In this document: piece after piece, positions 34,134 to 45,567 of the stretch
How positions within the stretch are numbered: position 1 is the stretch's first letter
Layout of the letters: each line of letters starts with the position of its first letter
NCBI GenBank assembly: GCA_965200465.1
Contig: OZ241358.1
Span: 1,054,001 to 1,118,000, forward strand
DNA length: 64,000 nucleotides
Direction of reading: 5' to 3'
Source: Azophilus sp965200465
GTDB lineage: Bacteria; Pseudomonadota; Gammaproteobacteria; Pseudomonadales; Azotimanducaceae
Notes under the pieces: generated by a model
The model's database searches: none
The model's input: the letters and a program-made list of their open reading frames with translations, nothing else
What the model was told of the DNA's origin: nothing
Position numbers and translations under genes: made by a program

Positions 34134-34517
34134 CCTATGCGCATTCTACGCGACGATATCCGGTTGTCAACCGGCCAATCCTACACGCTGGCTAAGATGC
34201 TGCTGGTGGCGTGAAACCAAGGCGACGGCTGGCGTAGGTAGGGCTTGCAGACTAGCGGCTTGGCGCGAAGCCGATGCGCTTCTAGAAGGCTTCGATTATC
34301 CTGCCGGCAACTTGACACAAGATTGCTTGCGCAACCAAGGCGTTGCTGCGCTTGGACGCGAATCTGGGCGCGTTTGGAGGCTTGGCGGCAGGATGGCTAG
34401 GCTTTGGCGGATTGAAGCTCACGGCGGCTTGTGTGGCGCTTGCAGGCGAAGGCTAGGGCAGACCGGCTTGCGGTTGCAGGCTTCGGTTATCCTGCCAATA
34501 ACAAGGCTCGCTTGCAT
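34134..34517 (+). other. Non-coding, repeat-bearing gap in the element
   Basis: 384 bases without a gene. It contains copy 2 of the 33-bp direct repeat (34310-34342) and two similar TTCGRTTATCCTGCC strings (34289-34303 and 34481-34495). The remainder is low-complexity mixtures of CTTGGCG, GGCTAGG and GCAGG like those in 30886-31670. Confidence 0.5.
34310..34342 (+). repeat. 33-bp perfect direct repeat, copy 2 (partner at 30853-30885)
   Basis: Identical over all 33 bases to 30853-30885, same orientation. Flanking sequences diverge immediately on the right (GTTGCTG here versus AACCGCC in copy 1). Confidence 0.85.
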
Positions 34518-34778
34518 TCATTTATTGCTTTGTTGCCTTAGCAGGTCAATCACGATTTCCATTTGTCCGGTGAGCTTGCCCAAGTTCTCGGAAATCACAC
34601 GGAACAATTGCGCATGGTCTTTCAACCCTTGCCGAAACTCTCGGTGTTCTTCGGTTCCCGCCTCAATCTGGCGGCGCACATCTTCCTTCAAGTTTCTGAA
34701 CATGAAAAAAGTGAATGTCATAAACAGGCCAGCTATGCCTGCCCAGCTCAAAAGCAAAAAGTATCCGTTCTCAATCAT
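34518..34778 (-). CDS. Small membrane-anchored coiled-coil protein
   Basis: 86 residues. One N-terminal membrane span (FLLLSWAGIAGLFMTFTFFMF) is followed by a charged helix (EDVRRQIEAGTEEHREFRQG) and a C-terminal helix (GQMEIVIDLLRQQ). The layout is common in small phage and satellite proteins of unknown function. AAGAGGG sits about 9 bases before the ATG. It lies between the integrase and the methyltransferase on the same strand as both. Confidence 0.6.
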   Translation of the reverse strand: MIENGYFLLLSWAGIAGLFMTFTFFMFRNLKEDVRRQIEAGTEEHREFRQGLKDHAQLFRVISENLGKLTGQMEIVIDLLRQQSNK

Positions 34779-35056
34779 TCTGTCAGCCCTCTTGTGTGGA
34801 TTGTCTCCGTTGGTTGATGGCGGCCTAGCCTTGGCGACAAGGCAGGCAAAAAGATGCTAACACGGCGGTTCCGGCGCAAGTCAAGGCCAATCGCCTCGGT
34901 TGCAGGCTGGGGCCGGTCGGCTTGGCGAAGGCTAGGGCCATGCTGTCGCGTAGATGCGCACACAAGCGCCGTGGTGCGGTTTTGGAGGCTTGGCAGTAGG
35001 TAGGGCTCTAGGTTCAAGCCGGAAAAGCCGCTAGCGAAGCCGTGGGGCTGGCAGGC
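34779..35056 (+). other. Non-coding gap between small membrane protein and integrase
   Basis: No gene seen. The DNA is of the same CTTGGCG/GGCTAGGGC-rich type as the other gaps in the element; one variant (GGCAGTAGGTAGGGCT, 34992-35007) is close to GGCAGTAGGATGATAGGG at 31275. The terminator at 35057-35084 bounds it on the right. Confidence 0.4.
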
Positions 35057-35084
35057 AAAAGAAAAGGGCGCATCAAGCGCCCTT
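35057..35084 (-). terminator. Rho-independent terminator of the integrase gene
   Basis: On the minus strand AAGGGCGC pairs with GCGCCCTT (8 bp) around a 5-base loop, followed by TTTTCTTTT. It begins 17 bases after the integrase stop. Confidence 0.8.
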
Positions 35085-35101
35085 CTCAATCATCCTGCCG
35101 A

Positions 35102-36034
35102 CTAGTGGGCCAGATAATCGGCCCAAGCCTGCATAAGCGGACGGCGTTGCTCCAATAGGTCAGTGCGGTTGTAGGCGGCTTCGGTTCCGTTGCTGGGGCC
35201 ATGCGCCAAGGCTCTCTCACAAGTTTCATGGCTTGCGCCGGACAGTTCGGCGGCCCAATCCCGAAAGCTGCTGCGGAACCCGTGCGCCTTGGCGTGAATG
35301 CCCAACTTCGGCAGCAATCGATTGCCAATGACGTATTCGCGCATTTCAAGGCCCTTGGCGCTAGGGAAAACAAGGTTGGGGTGCAGACCCTTGGCGGCCT
35401 CAAGGATGGCGATTGCGCGGGTTGAGAGGGGCACACGATGCGGATTCTTCGCCTTCATCCTTTCCTTCGGGATAATCCAAACCTTCGCCTCAAGGTCAAT
35501 TTCCGCCCACGTTGCGCCTCTGGCTTCGCTGCTTCGGGTAGCCGTCAGAACCATGAACTCAAAGGCCAGCTTCGCCGCCGGCAGAACCGAATGGGCCGCG
35601 TTGACCTTGGCGATTGCGCCGGCAACCATGCTGTGGGGCAAGGCTTCATGATGCTGCACTTCAACGTCAACCTTGGGCATCAAGCGCTTGACGTTCAAGG
35701 CAGGGCTTTCGGGAAGCAATTCCTGCAACACGGCCCAGTCGAACACTTGCTTAACCTTGGTCAAGGTTTTCAGCATGGTTTTGTGCTTGCTTGACCAATT
35801 GGGCGCAAGGCAGGCTGCTATTTCGTGCTGGTCAATGTCATTGATGCGGAACCGAAGAATCGGCTTGCAGTAGTCGGCTAGGCACTGCCGGTACTCCCTC
35901 TCTTCGGATGCGCGATTGGTGGGCTTCCAACCGCCCCGCCAGTGCGCCAAGGAAGGCTCAATGCAATCGGCGAAGGTCGGGGCGCCCGCGCTTCCAGGTT
36001 CAAGATGTTGTAAATCCCGCAGCGCTGCTGAAAC
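35102..36034 (-). pseudogene. Tyrosine recombinase/integrase lacking its N-terminus
   Basis: The frame is open from 36034 (just after a TAG) and codes for about 310 residues. It keeps the core-binding domain (PTFADCIEPSLAHWRGGW, a typical segment of phage integrases) and the full catalytic domain. That domain has the first Arg in TATRSSEARGATW, HGFRSSFRDWAAE, and the tyrosine in AAYNRTDLLEQRR. The DUF4102 arm-binding domain expected in front is missing, and there is no ATG or good ribosome site; the first usable codon is TTG at 35950. The break lies 10 bases from an inverted repeat of the neighbouring Uma2 unit. Probably inactive. Confidence 0.8.
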
Positions 36035-36043
36035 CTAGCTACT

Positions 36044-36997
36044 CCTGAGGTTTGCCGGCGTTCAAGGCGTCCAGCTAGGACTGCGCGGCGCGGAGTTGGG
36101 CGGCTAAATCCGCAGCTCGGGCTTCGGCCTCGCGACGGGCGGCGGCTTCCTCCTCAAGGGTTCGCAGGCACTCCTTGGTTTCCGGGTCCTGGAAACGCAG
36201 GACGCCTTTCCTCACCAGCAGGTCCAAGCCCAAAACCTCGCTGCGCAACAGGCGGCGGCCCTTTTCAACCCGCGCCGGCAACGCCCGGTACTTGCCGCCC
36301 TGCAGAACAAGGCATTGCAGCCTTGGGAGATAAAGCCCACCCGTTGCGTCGAACAGCCAATACTCGCGCACCCCGAGCCTCTCGTAGATGTCCCGCTTGC
36401 GCCCCAAATCCTCCCGCCAAGTGGAGGGCGAGCCGAGCTCCAGCACGAAGCCCGGCGCCTTGCCCCGCTCCCACAGCTTGTAGGACATCGGAGAATGGTC
36501 CAAGACGTCAAAGGCGACGAAGACATCCGGCGCCACCCGCTTGGTGGGGTCTCCTTTTTCAAAGTAAATCAGCAGGTTGCCGGCTACTACAACGTCGGGC
36601 CTGTGCCCGAGGCGGGCGTTGAGGACGCTGTAGACGTCGACGGCGTTCTGGTATTGATGGGCGTTCTCGGCCATGGGCTTGCCGTCGGCGGATGGATAGA
36701 GCGGATCCTCCATCCGGCTGGGGATCACCGGCCTCACCACGGGCGGCTTCCTGGCGCTCGGCGCCGCCGAGGCCTTGGCGCCCCCAGCCGGCAAGGGCTG
36801 CACGGTCAGCGGCGGGACCGCAGCCGGCGGAACGGGATTTTCGGTGGGTTCGGCGGGCAAGGGACTCATGGGATGGTCCTCCAGCTTGGGATGCGCGCAC
36901 GGCTGGCCGCGTCGGGTGGAACAGTAGCACAATTCAAGGCTCGGGGGCGATCCCGCGCTCCTTGGTTTAAGGCAGTGGAGCGCAGCTTGCCGAAACC

Positions 36998-37002
<5 letters not shown>
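36044..37002. mobile_element. Possible insertion unit: Uma2 gene between 10-bp inverted repeats
   Basis: CCTGAGGTTT at 36044-36053 and its exact complement AAACCTCAGG at 36993-37002 face each other around the Uma2 gene. One end abuts the truncated integrase; the other contains the stop codon of the amidohydrolase gene (TGA, 36998-37000). No transposase is inside, so this would be a passively moved cassette. Match beyond the 10 bases is weak, and no target duplication is obvious. Confidence 0.35.
36075..36869 (-). CDS. Uma2 family endonuclease (PD-(D/E)XK fold)
   Basis: 264 residues. After a Pro-rich N-terminus (residues 1-50), the nuclease-like core shows RVAPDVFVAF, FVLELGSPSTWREDLGRKRDIY and VREYWLFDATGG. 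This is the Uma2 pattern of an Asp, then E-x-x-SPST and a K, followed by YEYWL-type strands. The C-terminus is a coiled-coil tail (RREAEARAADLAAQL). Uma2 proteins are abundant in filamentous bacteria and symbionts; their function is unknown. The start ATG lies at 36867-36869. It is flanked by 10-bp inverted repeats. Confidence 0.8.
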   Translation of the reverse strand: MSPLPAEPTENPVPPAAVPPLTVQPLPAGGAKASAAPSARKPPVVRPVIPSRMEDPLYPSADGKPMAENAHQYQNAVDVYSVLNARLGHRPDVVVAGNLLIYFEKGDPTKRVAPDVFVAFDVLDHSPMSYKLWERGKAPGFVLELGSPSTWREDLGRKRDIYERLGVREYWLFDATGGLYLPRLQCLVLQGGKYRALPARVEKGRRLLRSEVLGLDLLVRKGVLRFQDPETKECLRTLEEEAAARREAEARAADLAAQLRAAQS

Positions 37003-40267
<3,265 letters not shown>

Positions 40268-40406
40268 GGGGGAACTCCATCACACTGGCTTCGCGGATGT
40301 GCGCAAGTTAGCAAAGAAAGCCCATCCCTAGCCAGCCGGCGCCGCGCCCTTACCAGCCTTGCCGCCAAACCTCATGGCCTCGCCCCCCTCCCCGCGCACC
40401 GCTTCT

Positions 40407-42782
40407 TCAGAAGCGCAACTGCGCTGTCACCCCAAAGATGCGCGGCTCGCCGTATTGGCGGTAAGGCTCGTTGACCCAGCCCTTAAGCGGATTGTTGCCG
40501 AAGTAGAAGCCGCGCACCTCATAGTCCGCATCGGTCAGGTTGCGGCCCCAAGCCGTCACCTCCAAACGTTCGCCGCGGTAGCCGAAGGAAAGATGCAAGG
40601 CCTCGTAGGCGCTGGAGCGAAGGTTGTGGCTGTTGGAGAAGTGGAAGGCGTCCTTGCCCTCCAATTGAACGTTGATGAAGTAGTTGGGGTGAAGGTCGAA
40701 GTGCGCCGAGACATGGAACTGGTAGCTCGGCGCATGGGCCTGCTCCCGGCCCCGCTGGCGCAGCAGCTCGTAGGTATCGACATCCCGCACGGTCAGTTCG
40801 CCGAGCTTGGTGTCCAACAGGCCCAGCCCGGCGGCAAGCCGCAGCCGCTCCGTCGCCCGCCAAGCGGCCTCCGCCTCCAAGCCGGCGTTCTCGCCCTCAT
40901 CAACGTTGTCCAGATAGGACTTCCAATCCGCCGGCGGAAACAACACCCAAGCCCTGGCCTGCATGTCGTTGCGCTGCATGTGAAAAGCCGACAGTGTGAA
41001 CTGCAGGGCGCCGCCGAAGGCGCGGCCCTTGAGGCCGGCTTCATAATTGACGAGGGTTTCCGGCGCAAAGGCGATGCGGGCGTTCAGGAACTCCGCCACC
41101 TGCGGGTCCGCTTGCGGGTCCGCGGCGGCGGCGGCCTGGCCGTTGACGCCGCCGGTCTTGAAGCCGCGGCTGACCAAGGCGTAGGCCGTCAGTCCTTCGC
41201 TGAGGCGGCGCTGCAGGCTGATGCGCCCGCCCCAGTGGTCGTCATCCGGCTCCGCGGTCACTCCGGCGCTGTCGCCATAGCTGTTGTCGTAGGCTTCAAA
41301 GCGCCCGCCGAGGCTCAGCACCCAGCCTTCCGCCAAGGCCCAATCGACCTGGCCATAGACGGCGCGCCGCTTGGACTCGAATTCGCTGCTGAAGGACGAC
41401 GGCCAAAAGCCGGTGCTGTCCTGCCAATGATCGCCGTAGTCCAGCACCACCTCGCGCCGGTAGTAGTAGGTCCCGGCCACCCAGGAAAAAGACGCCTGCG
41501 CCCCGGCGGGCGCTTTGGAGAGCAGGCGCAGGTCGAAGCCGACGGCGTCCCGCTCGCGGGCGTTGTTCTCCGCGCCGCGCACGCCGCCGGCCGCCAGATT
41601 GGACCAGTCCCAGTCGAAGCCGTACTCCAAGTCGCTGTCCTCTCGGAACAGGGAGGCTTCAACCAGGAACGGGGCAAAGCCGTCATGGGCCAAGTTCAGG
41701 GAAAGGCCCAAGCTCTTTTGCCGGTCGTGGCCGGGCTCGTCGGAGCCGGTGCGGCGGCGGTTCTCCAGGGAGAAGGCGTCATAGCCGTTGTCGGCGTCCA
41801 GATACAGGCCCGCCAAATCGACTTGGGTCGCTTCGCCGAGCCGCCAGCGCAGCTTGCCGCGAACGGCAAGTTCGTCAAAGCCGTTGGTGTCGTCGGCGTC
41901 CAGAAAGTCGTTCTTGATGTAGCCGTCGCCTTTGAAGCGATGCACCGCCAGCCGTCCCTGCACCCCTTCGCCTAGGGGGCCGCTCAGGACCGCTCCGGCC
42001 CGCCAAGCGCCGTAGTTGCCGACGCCGGCGGTCAGGCTGCCCGCAAACTGCTCTGTGGGATCGTTCGTCTTAACCAGAACCAAGCCGCCCAGGGCGTTGG
42101 AGCCGAAGGCCGTGCCTTGGGGGCCGCGCAGCACCTCCACTTGGCGCACGTCGTGCAGCACCGCGGCAAGGCCGATGCCGCTGAAGTCCACGCCGTCGAT
42201 GACCAAGCCGACGGACGCATCCAGCGGATCCTTGAACTGGCTGCGCTCGCCCACCCCCCGCGCCTGCAGGAAGCGTCCCCGGGAGGCGCCGGCCGCGTAG
42301 TTCAGGTTGGGCGCCATGCCCAGCACTTGCTCGAGGTGCTCGGCGGCGCGGACGTCGATGCTCTCCGCCGACAGGACGCTGACGCTGACCGGCGCCGCCT
42401 CCAAGGCGGCCTCGCGGAAGTTGGCGGTGACCACCACTTCCTCGAGCAGCGCATCCTCCTGAGCGGCGTCCTGTCCAAAGGCCGCCCCCGCCAACCCGCA
42501 CAGGACGCCAATGCCCAAGACGATTCCCCCGACCCCCCGCTCTCGGCGCCTGTCCGAGGTTAGAGCCTTCAGCCGGGGTGCGCGAGGGGCCTGCCCCTCG
42601 CATGCAAGAGCCTTCAGCCGGGGTGCGCGAGGAGGCACCCCTCGCAGGAGAAAGCTCAGCCGGGGTGCGCAAGAGGGAAACCCTCGCAGGACAGCGTAAT
42701 TCCAGCAATGACCAAAAAAGGGAGGTCGGCCCAAACCCAGGGAAAGGGCGAACTTTGGCAGCGTAAGGCGGGGAACGTGCAT
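40407..42782 (-). CDS. TonB-dependent outer-membrane receptor, thiamin-regulated
   Basis: 791 residues. The TonB box EEVVVTANFRE, plug domain (VLRGPQGTAFGSNALGG) and a 22-strand barrel ending in the aromatic C-terminal signature GVTAQLRF are present. The gene is controlled by a TPP riboswitch 60 bases upstream, so thiamin or a precursor is the likely substrate, as for the thiamin-regulated receptors described in gammaproteobacteria. The start ATG 42780-42782 has AAGGAG 5 bases ahead. The first 85 residues are odd: three hairpin-repeat units are translated as PRLKAL-type repeats before the hydrophobic export segment (GGIVLGIGVLCGLAGAAFG). A later start may be used. Confidence 0.88.
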   Translation of the reverse strand: MHVPRLTLPKFALSLGLGRPPFFGHCWNYAVLRGFPSCAPRLSFLLRGVPPRAPRLKALACEGQAPRAPRLKALTSDRRRERGVGGIVLGIGVLCGLAGAAFGQDAAQEDALLEEVVVTANFREAALEAAPVSVSVLSAESIDVRAAEHLEQVLGMAPNLNYAAGASRGRFLQARGVGERSQFKDPLDASVGLVIDGVDFSGIGLAAVLHDVRQVEVLRGPQGTAFGSNALGGLVLVKTNDPTEQFAGSLTAGVGNYGAWRAGAVLSGPLGEGVQGRLAVHRFKGDGYIKNDFLDADDTNGFDELAVRGKLRWRLGEATQVDLAGLYLDADNGYDAFSLENRRRTGSDEPGHDRQKSLGLSLNLAHDGFAPFLVEASLFREDSDLEYGFDWDWSNLAAGGVRGAENNARERDAVGFDLRLLSKAPAGAQASFSWVAGTYYYRREVVLDYGDHWQDSTGFWPSSFSSEFESKRRAVYGQVDWALAEGWVLSLGGRFEAYDNSYGDSAGVTAEPDDDHWGGRISLQRRLSEGLTAYALVSRGFKTGGVNGQAAAAADPQADPQVAEFLNARIAFAPETLVNYEAGLKGRAFGGALQFTLSAFHMQRNDMQARAWVLFPPADWKSYLDNVDEGENAGLEAEAAWRATERLRLAAGLGLLDTKLGELTVRDVDTYELLRQRGREQAHAPSYQFHVSAHFDLHPNYFINVQLEGKDAFHFSNSHNLRSSAYEALHLSFGYRGERLEVTAWGRNLTDADYEVRGFYFGNNPLKGWVNEPYRQYGEPRIFGVTAQLRF
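42562..42693 (-). repeat. Three tandem ~45-bp hairpin repeats
   Basis: Units begin near 42562, 42607 and 42651. Each carries TCAGCCGGGGTGCGC followed by a hairpin. The first is perfect: GCGAGGGG (42582-42589), loop CCTG, CCCCTCGC (42594-42601). The other two are weaker variants of the same stem. They lie inside the predicted N-terminal coding region of the TonB receptor and would form three stems in its mRNA. They look like an extragenic palindromic element that has been duplicated in place. Confidence 0.85.
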
Positions 42783-42840
42783 GGCGGCTCCTTGCGAATT
42801 CGGCTTTGCGGTGCATCAAGCCCAAGGAGCGCGTTTGGCA

Positions 42841-42955
42841 ACCTATTCCTACGCCGGCGTTATCCGGATCAGGTTCAAAGGGTCCACCAGTCAAGGCCGC
42901 CAGCTCCAGCCGGCGCAACCAGTGTCTCAGGAGAAACCACCCCTTAGGCGGTGCC
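42841..42955 (-). promoter_or_regulatory. TPP (thiamin pyrophosphate) riboswitch
   Basis: On the minus strand the conserved THI-box parts occur in order: AAGGGGTGG, CTGAGA, ACCCTTTGAACCTGATC and CCGGATAACGCCGGCGTAGG. These match the pyrimidine- and pyrophosphate-binding halves of the TPP aptamer. Between aptamer and start codon, CTCCTTG (complement of 42823-42829) can pair with CAAGGAG (complement of 42788-42794), which contains the ribosome site. Control is therefore probably translational, by ribosome-site sequestration. Confidence 0.93.
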
Positions 42956-43301
42956 GATTATGCCACGGATCGCGCACTAGACGCGGAATCTGAACGGGAT
43001 CGCCGACCTTCCGGACCTTTGTCTGTCAGGCGGCCTTGTCCATAAGGTGGGTGCTGCGGCCCAACGAGCAGGGCCGGCGACGCCGCAAGCGTCAGCCCGC
43101 GCCCACGCGCCGCGGAAGCTCGAAGCACGAGCGGCTTCGGGATGGTTGCGGCAAAAGGCCCAATCCTGTGCGAAGATGCGCTCCCCTCAAAATGTCCGAA
43201 AGGTGGTGATCCCGTTTACGAAGTTGCGCTTGTGGTTAGTCTTGGCTTATTGATGCATTGCAGGACATTGAACATGGCGAAGGTGGCGTTTCGCGGCCGG
43301 C
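42956..43301 (+). other. Gap with relic IS end
   Basis: No gene seen upstream of the FAD oxidase. At about 43188-43211 the string ATGTCCGAAAGGTGGTGATCCCG closely matches the sequence just after the transposase remnant at 46867-46890 (ATGTCCGGGAGG, then TCAGTGATCCCG). It is probably a solitary end of the same insertion-sequence type. Promoters for the riboswitch leader (minus) and the oxidase (plus) should also lie here. Confidence 0.45.
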
Positions 43302-44891
43302 TTGGGCTCCGCCGTGGAACCTGAGGACTCCGCTTTCGTCGCCTTGGCGAAGCGGCTAGGGGAGGGCGCCGTGCTGCTCGATGGGCGGTCGCGGGAGCTT
43401 TACGGGCAGGACGTCTCTGGAGACGCCTGCCCGGTGCGGGCGGTGGTGCGGCCCGGCGGCGCCGCCGAGCTGGTGGAAATCGTGCGGTTCGCCGGACAGC
43501 ATGGGCTGGCGTTGGCGCCGCGCGGCGGCGGGATGTCCTACAGCAGTGGCTATGTCTGCAAGCAGGGGCCGGCGCTTTGTGTGGACATGGGCCGGATGGA
43601 CGGCATCTTGGAGGTCAACAGGGAGGACATGCATGTCACCGTGCAGGCTGGCTGCACCTGGGCGAAACTGCATCAGGCCCTGGAGCCCTTGCGGGTGCGC
43701 ACGCCCTATTGGGGCACTCTCTCCGGCATCCAGGCGACCGTTGGCGGCAGCCTGTCGCAGAACAGCCTGTTTTGGGGCAGTGGGCGCCACGGCTCCGCCG
43801 CCGATTCGGTGGTTGGCTTCGAGGTGGTGTTGGCTAATGGGGAAATCCTGCGCACCGGGGCCGGGGCGCAAGTCAACGCCGCACCTTTTTTTCGCCACTA
43901 CGGGCCGGACCTGACGGGGTTGTTCACCTGCGACGCCGGGGCCTTGGGCATCAAGGCCGCGGTGACCTTAAAGCTGATCCCGGCAACGACTGGGCGCACT
44001 CATCTGAGCTTCGACTTCGCCAACCACCGGCCCCTGTTCCGGGCCATCTCCGAGGTGTCCCGGCAGGGCTTGGCGGAAGCCTGCTTCGGCTTTGACCCGG
44101 TGATGCAGGCGCAGCGCCTGAAGCGCGAATCCCTGATGCGGGACATCCAAGCCCTGCGTGACGTGGTGCGGCAGCAGGATGGGTTGGTCAAGGGCTTGCA
44201 GGAGGGGGTGAAGGTCGCCTTGGCCGGGCGCGGCTTCATGAAGGACGTGGACTTCTCCCTGCACTTCATGGTGGATGAAGCCAGCCAAGCCGCCGCCGCC
44301 GAAGCCGCCGGGCGCATTCGCGCCATCTGCGCCGAGGAGGGCGGCAAGGAAATCGAAAACAGCATCCCCAAGATCGCCAGAGCCAACCCGTTCGGTCCGC
44401 TGAACTCCATGATCGGCCCGGCCGGGGAAAGATGGCTGCCGGTGCATGGGCTGCTGCCCCACTCCAAGGCCATCGCCGCCTACGAAGCGGTGGAGGCGTT
44501 GTTTGCGGCCAACCAGTCCGTTCTGGACGAGCACGGCATCCTGCACGGCGCCCTGTTCACCTATGCGGACACCAACTGCTTCGTCATTGAGCCGGTCTTC
44601 TATTGGCCCGATCAGCTGAACGCCCTGCATCGGCAAAGCGTCAATGAAGCGGTTTTGCAGCGGGTGCAGGACTTCCCGGAGAACTTGGCGGCGCGGGCCG
44701 AGGTGATGCGTCTGCGCACCGAGGTCATGGGCCTGTTCAAGGACTTTGGGGCTGCCCACTTGCAGATCGGGCGGTGCTATCCCTACCAGGAGGGCCTGCG
44801 GGAGACGCCGAGGCAACTGGTGCAGGCGTTGAAGAAATTGCTGGACCCGGAAGGGCGCATCAATCCGGGCGCACTGCTGCCCGCACCTTGA
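43302..44891 (+). CDS. FAD-linked oxidase (GlcD / vanillyl-alcohol-oxidase fold)
   Basis: About 529 residues. The start is uncertain: TTG 43302 or GTG 43314; no ATG is in frame nearby. The FAD-binding PCMH domain is clear (VVRPGGAAELVEIVRFAGQ, LAPRGGGMSYSSG, TVGGSLSQNS, GALGIKAAVTLKL). The C-terminal cap has QIGRCYPYQEGL and ends DPEGRINPGALLP, as in D-lactate or glycolate dehydrogenases and 4-cresol-type oxidases. There is no C-terminal cysteine-rich domain, so it needs a separate electron acceptor. Substrate unknown, probably a 2-hydroxy acid or phenol. Confidence 0.85.
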   Translation: MGSAVEPEDSAFVALAKRLGEGAVLLDGRSRELYGQDVSGDACPVRAVVRPGGAAELVEIVRFAGQHGLALAPRGGGMSYSSGYVCKQGPALCVDMGRMDGILEVNREDMHVTVQAGCTWAKLHQALEPLRVRTPYWGTLSGIQATVGGSLSQNSLFWGSGRHGSAADSVVGFEVVLANGEILRTGAGAQVNAAPFFRHYGPDLTGLFTCDAGALGIKAAVTLKLIPATTGRTHLSFDFANHRPLFRAISEVSRQGLAEACFGFDPVMQAQRLKRESLMRDIQALRDVVRQQDGLVKGLQEGVKVALAGRGFMKDVDFSLHFMVDEASQAAAAEAAGRIRAICAEEGGKEIENSIPKIARANPFGPLNSMIGPAGERWLPVHGLLPHSKAIAAYEAVEALFAANQSVLDEHGILHGALFTYADTNCFVIEPVFYWPDQLNALHRQSVNEAVLQRVQDFPENLAARAEVMRLRTEVMGLFKDFGAAHLQIGRCYPYQEGLRETPRQLVQALKKLLDPEGRINPGALLPAP

Positions 44892-44952
44892 CCCGTGGAT
44901 GAGGATTTAGTGGTCGGAGCTTCGCCTTGGAGTTCCCAACGCGCCCGGAAGT

Positions 44953-45564
44953 TCACCCGGCGCGGCTCGTTGTAGTGGAAGGTGCCCGCTTAGCGGTGAC
45001 GGCGGCCCGCAGCGTGTGGCGCATCAAGCTGGGGATGCCCGCTTTGGAAAAGCCGTCCGCAGCGTTGACAAGGAAGCCCATGTGCCGCATTGAGCGCCAT
45101 GCGTCCTCAAGGGCGCCTGTCCCGCAAATCCTCAAGCCCTCGGCAACCCAATTGTCCACAGCCGCATCCGCGACTGCAGCGTCCTCCCCGCCGGAAGACA
45201 GCAGGCCGCGGGCCACAGCCGCACAAACGGGGGCTATGCCGGCGGAACCGAACTCCGGCGCGTCGGCCATTTCGCGCCAACGGTCGCCGTAATATTCCGT
45301 GCGCACTTGGTTCACCTCCGCCCAAGCAGCTTCGACATGGGATGCTGTGACCATGCGCTCTTTCGGCCAGTCCAACCCATCGTAGAGCGCCTCGCCCCAA
45401 ACCTGCAGGAAGTAGGGGTAGCCCTGAGAGTCGGCGTGGACCATGCGCAACGCATCTGCGTCTGCTTCGGCATTCAACCCGGACGCCCGCAGGCCCTCGC
45501 CGACAGACTGCGCCGTCAAGAATGCGGAGTCCCGCGCAACCCCTCGTCGGTCAGGGGGGGCGCG
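44953..45564 (-). pseudogene. C-terminal fragment of an ORC/AAA-type ATPase
   Basis: About 200 codons open in frame from just behind the nitrilase-like gene's TAG. They read PDRRGVARDSAFLTAQSVGE, then GYPYFLQVWGEALYDG and WRSMRHMGFLV, the sensor-2/winged-helix portion of the STAND-like AAA ATPase family often found in defence or unknown bacterial operons. The Walker A and B part is missing and there is no ATG start. It is best explained as debris left by a deletion that joined it to the preceding gene. Confidence 0.6.
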
Positions 45565-45567
45565 ACC

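Noticed and set aside
40359..41975. Plus-strand frame opposite the TonB receptor
   Set aside because: No motifs and no start context; the opposite strand encodes a complete receptor with plug and barrel signatures.
42562..42693. Tandem units resembling a CRISPR array
   Set aside because: Only three units, directly adjoining without spacers, each a hairpin; no cas genes nearby.
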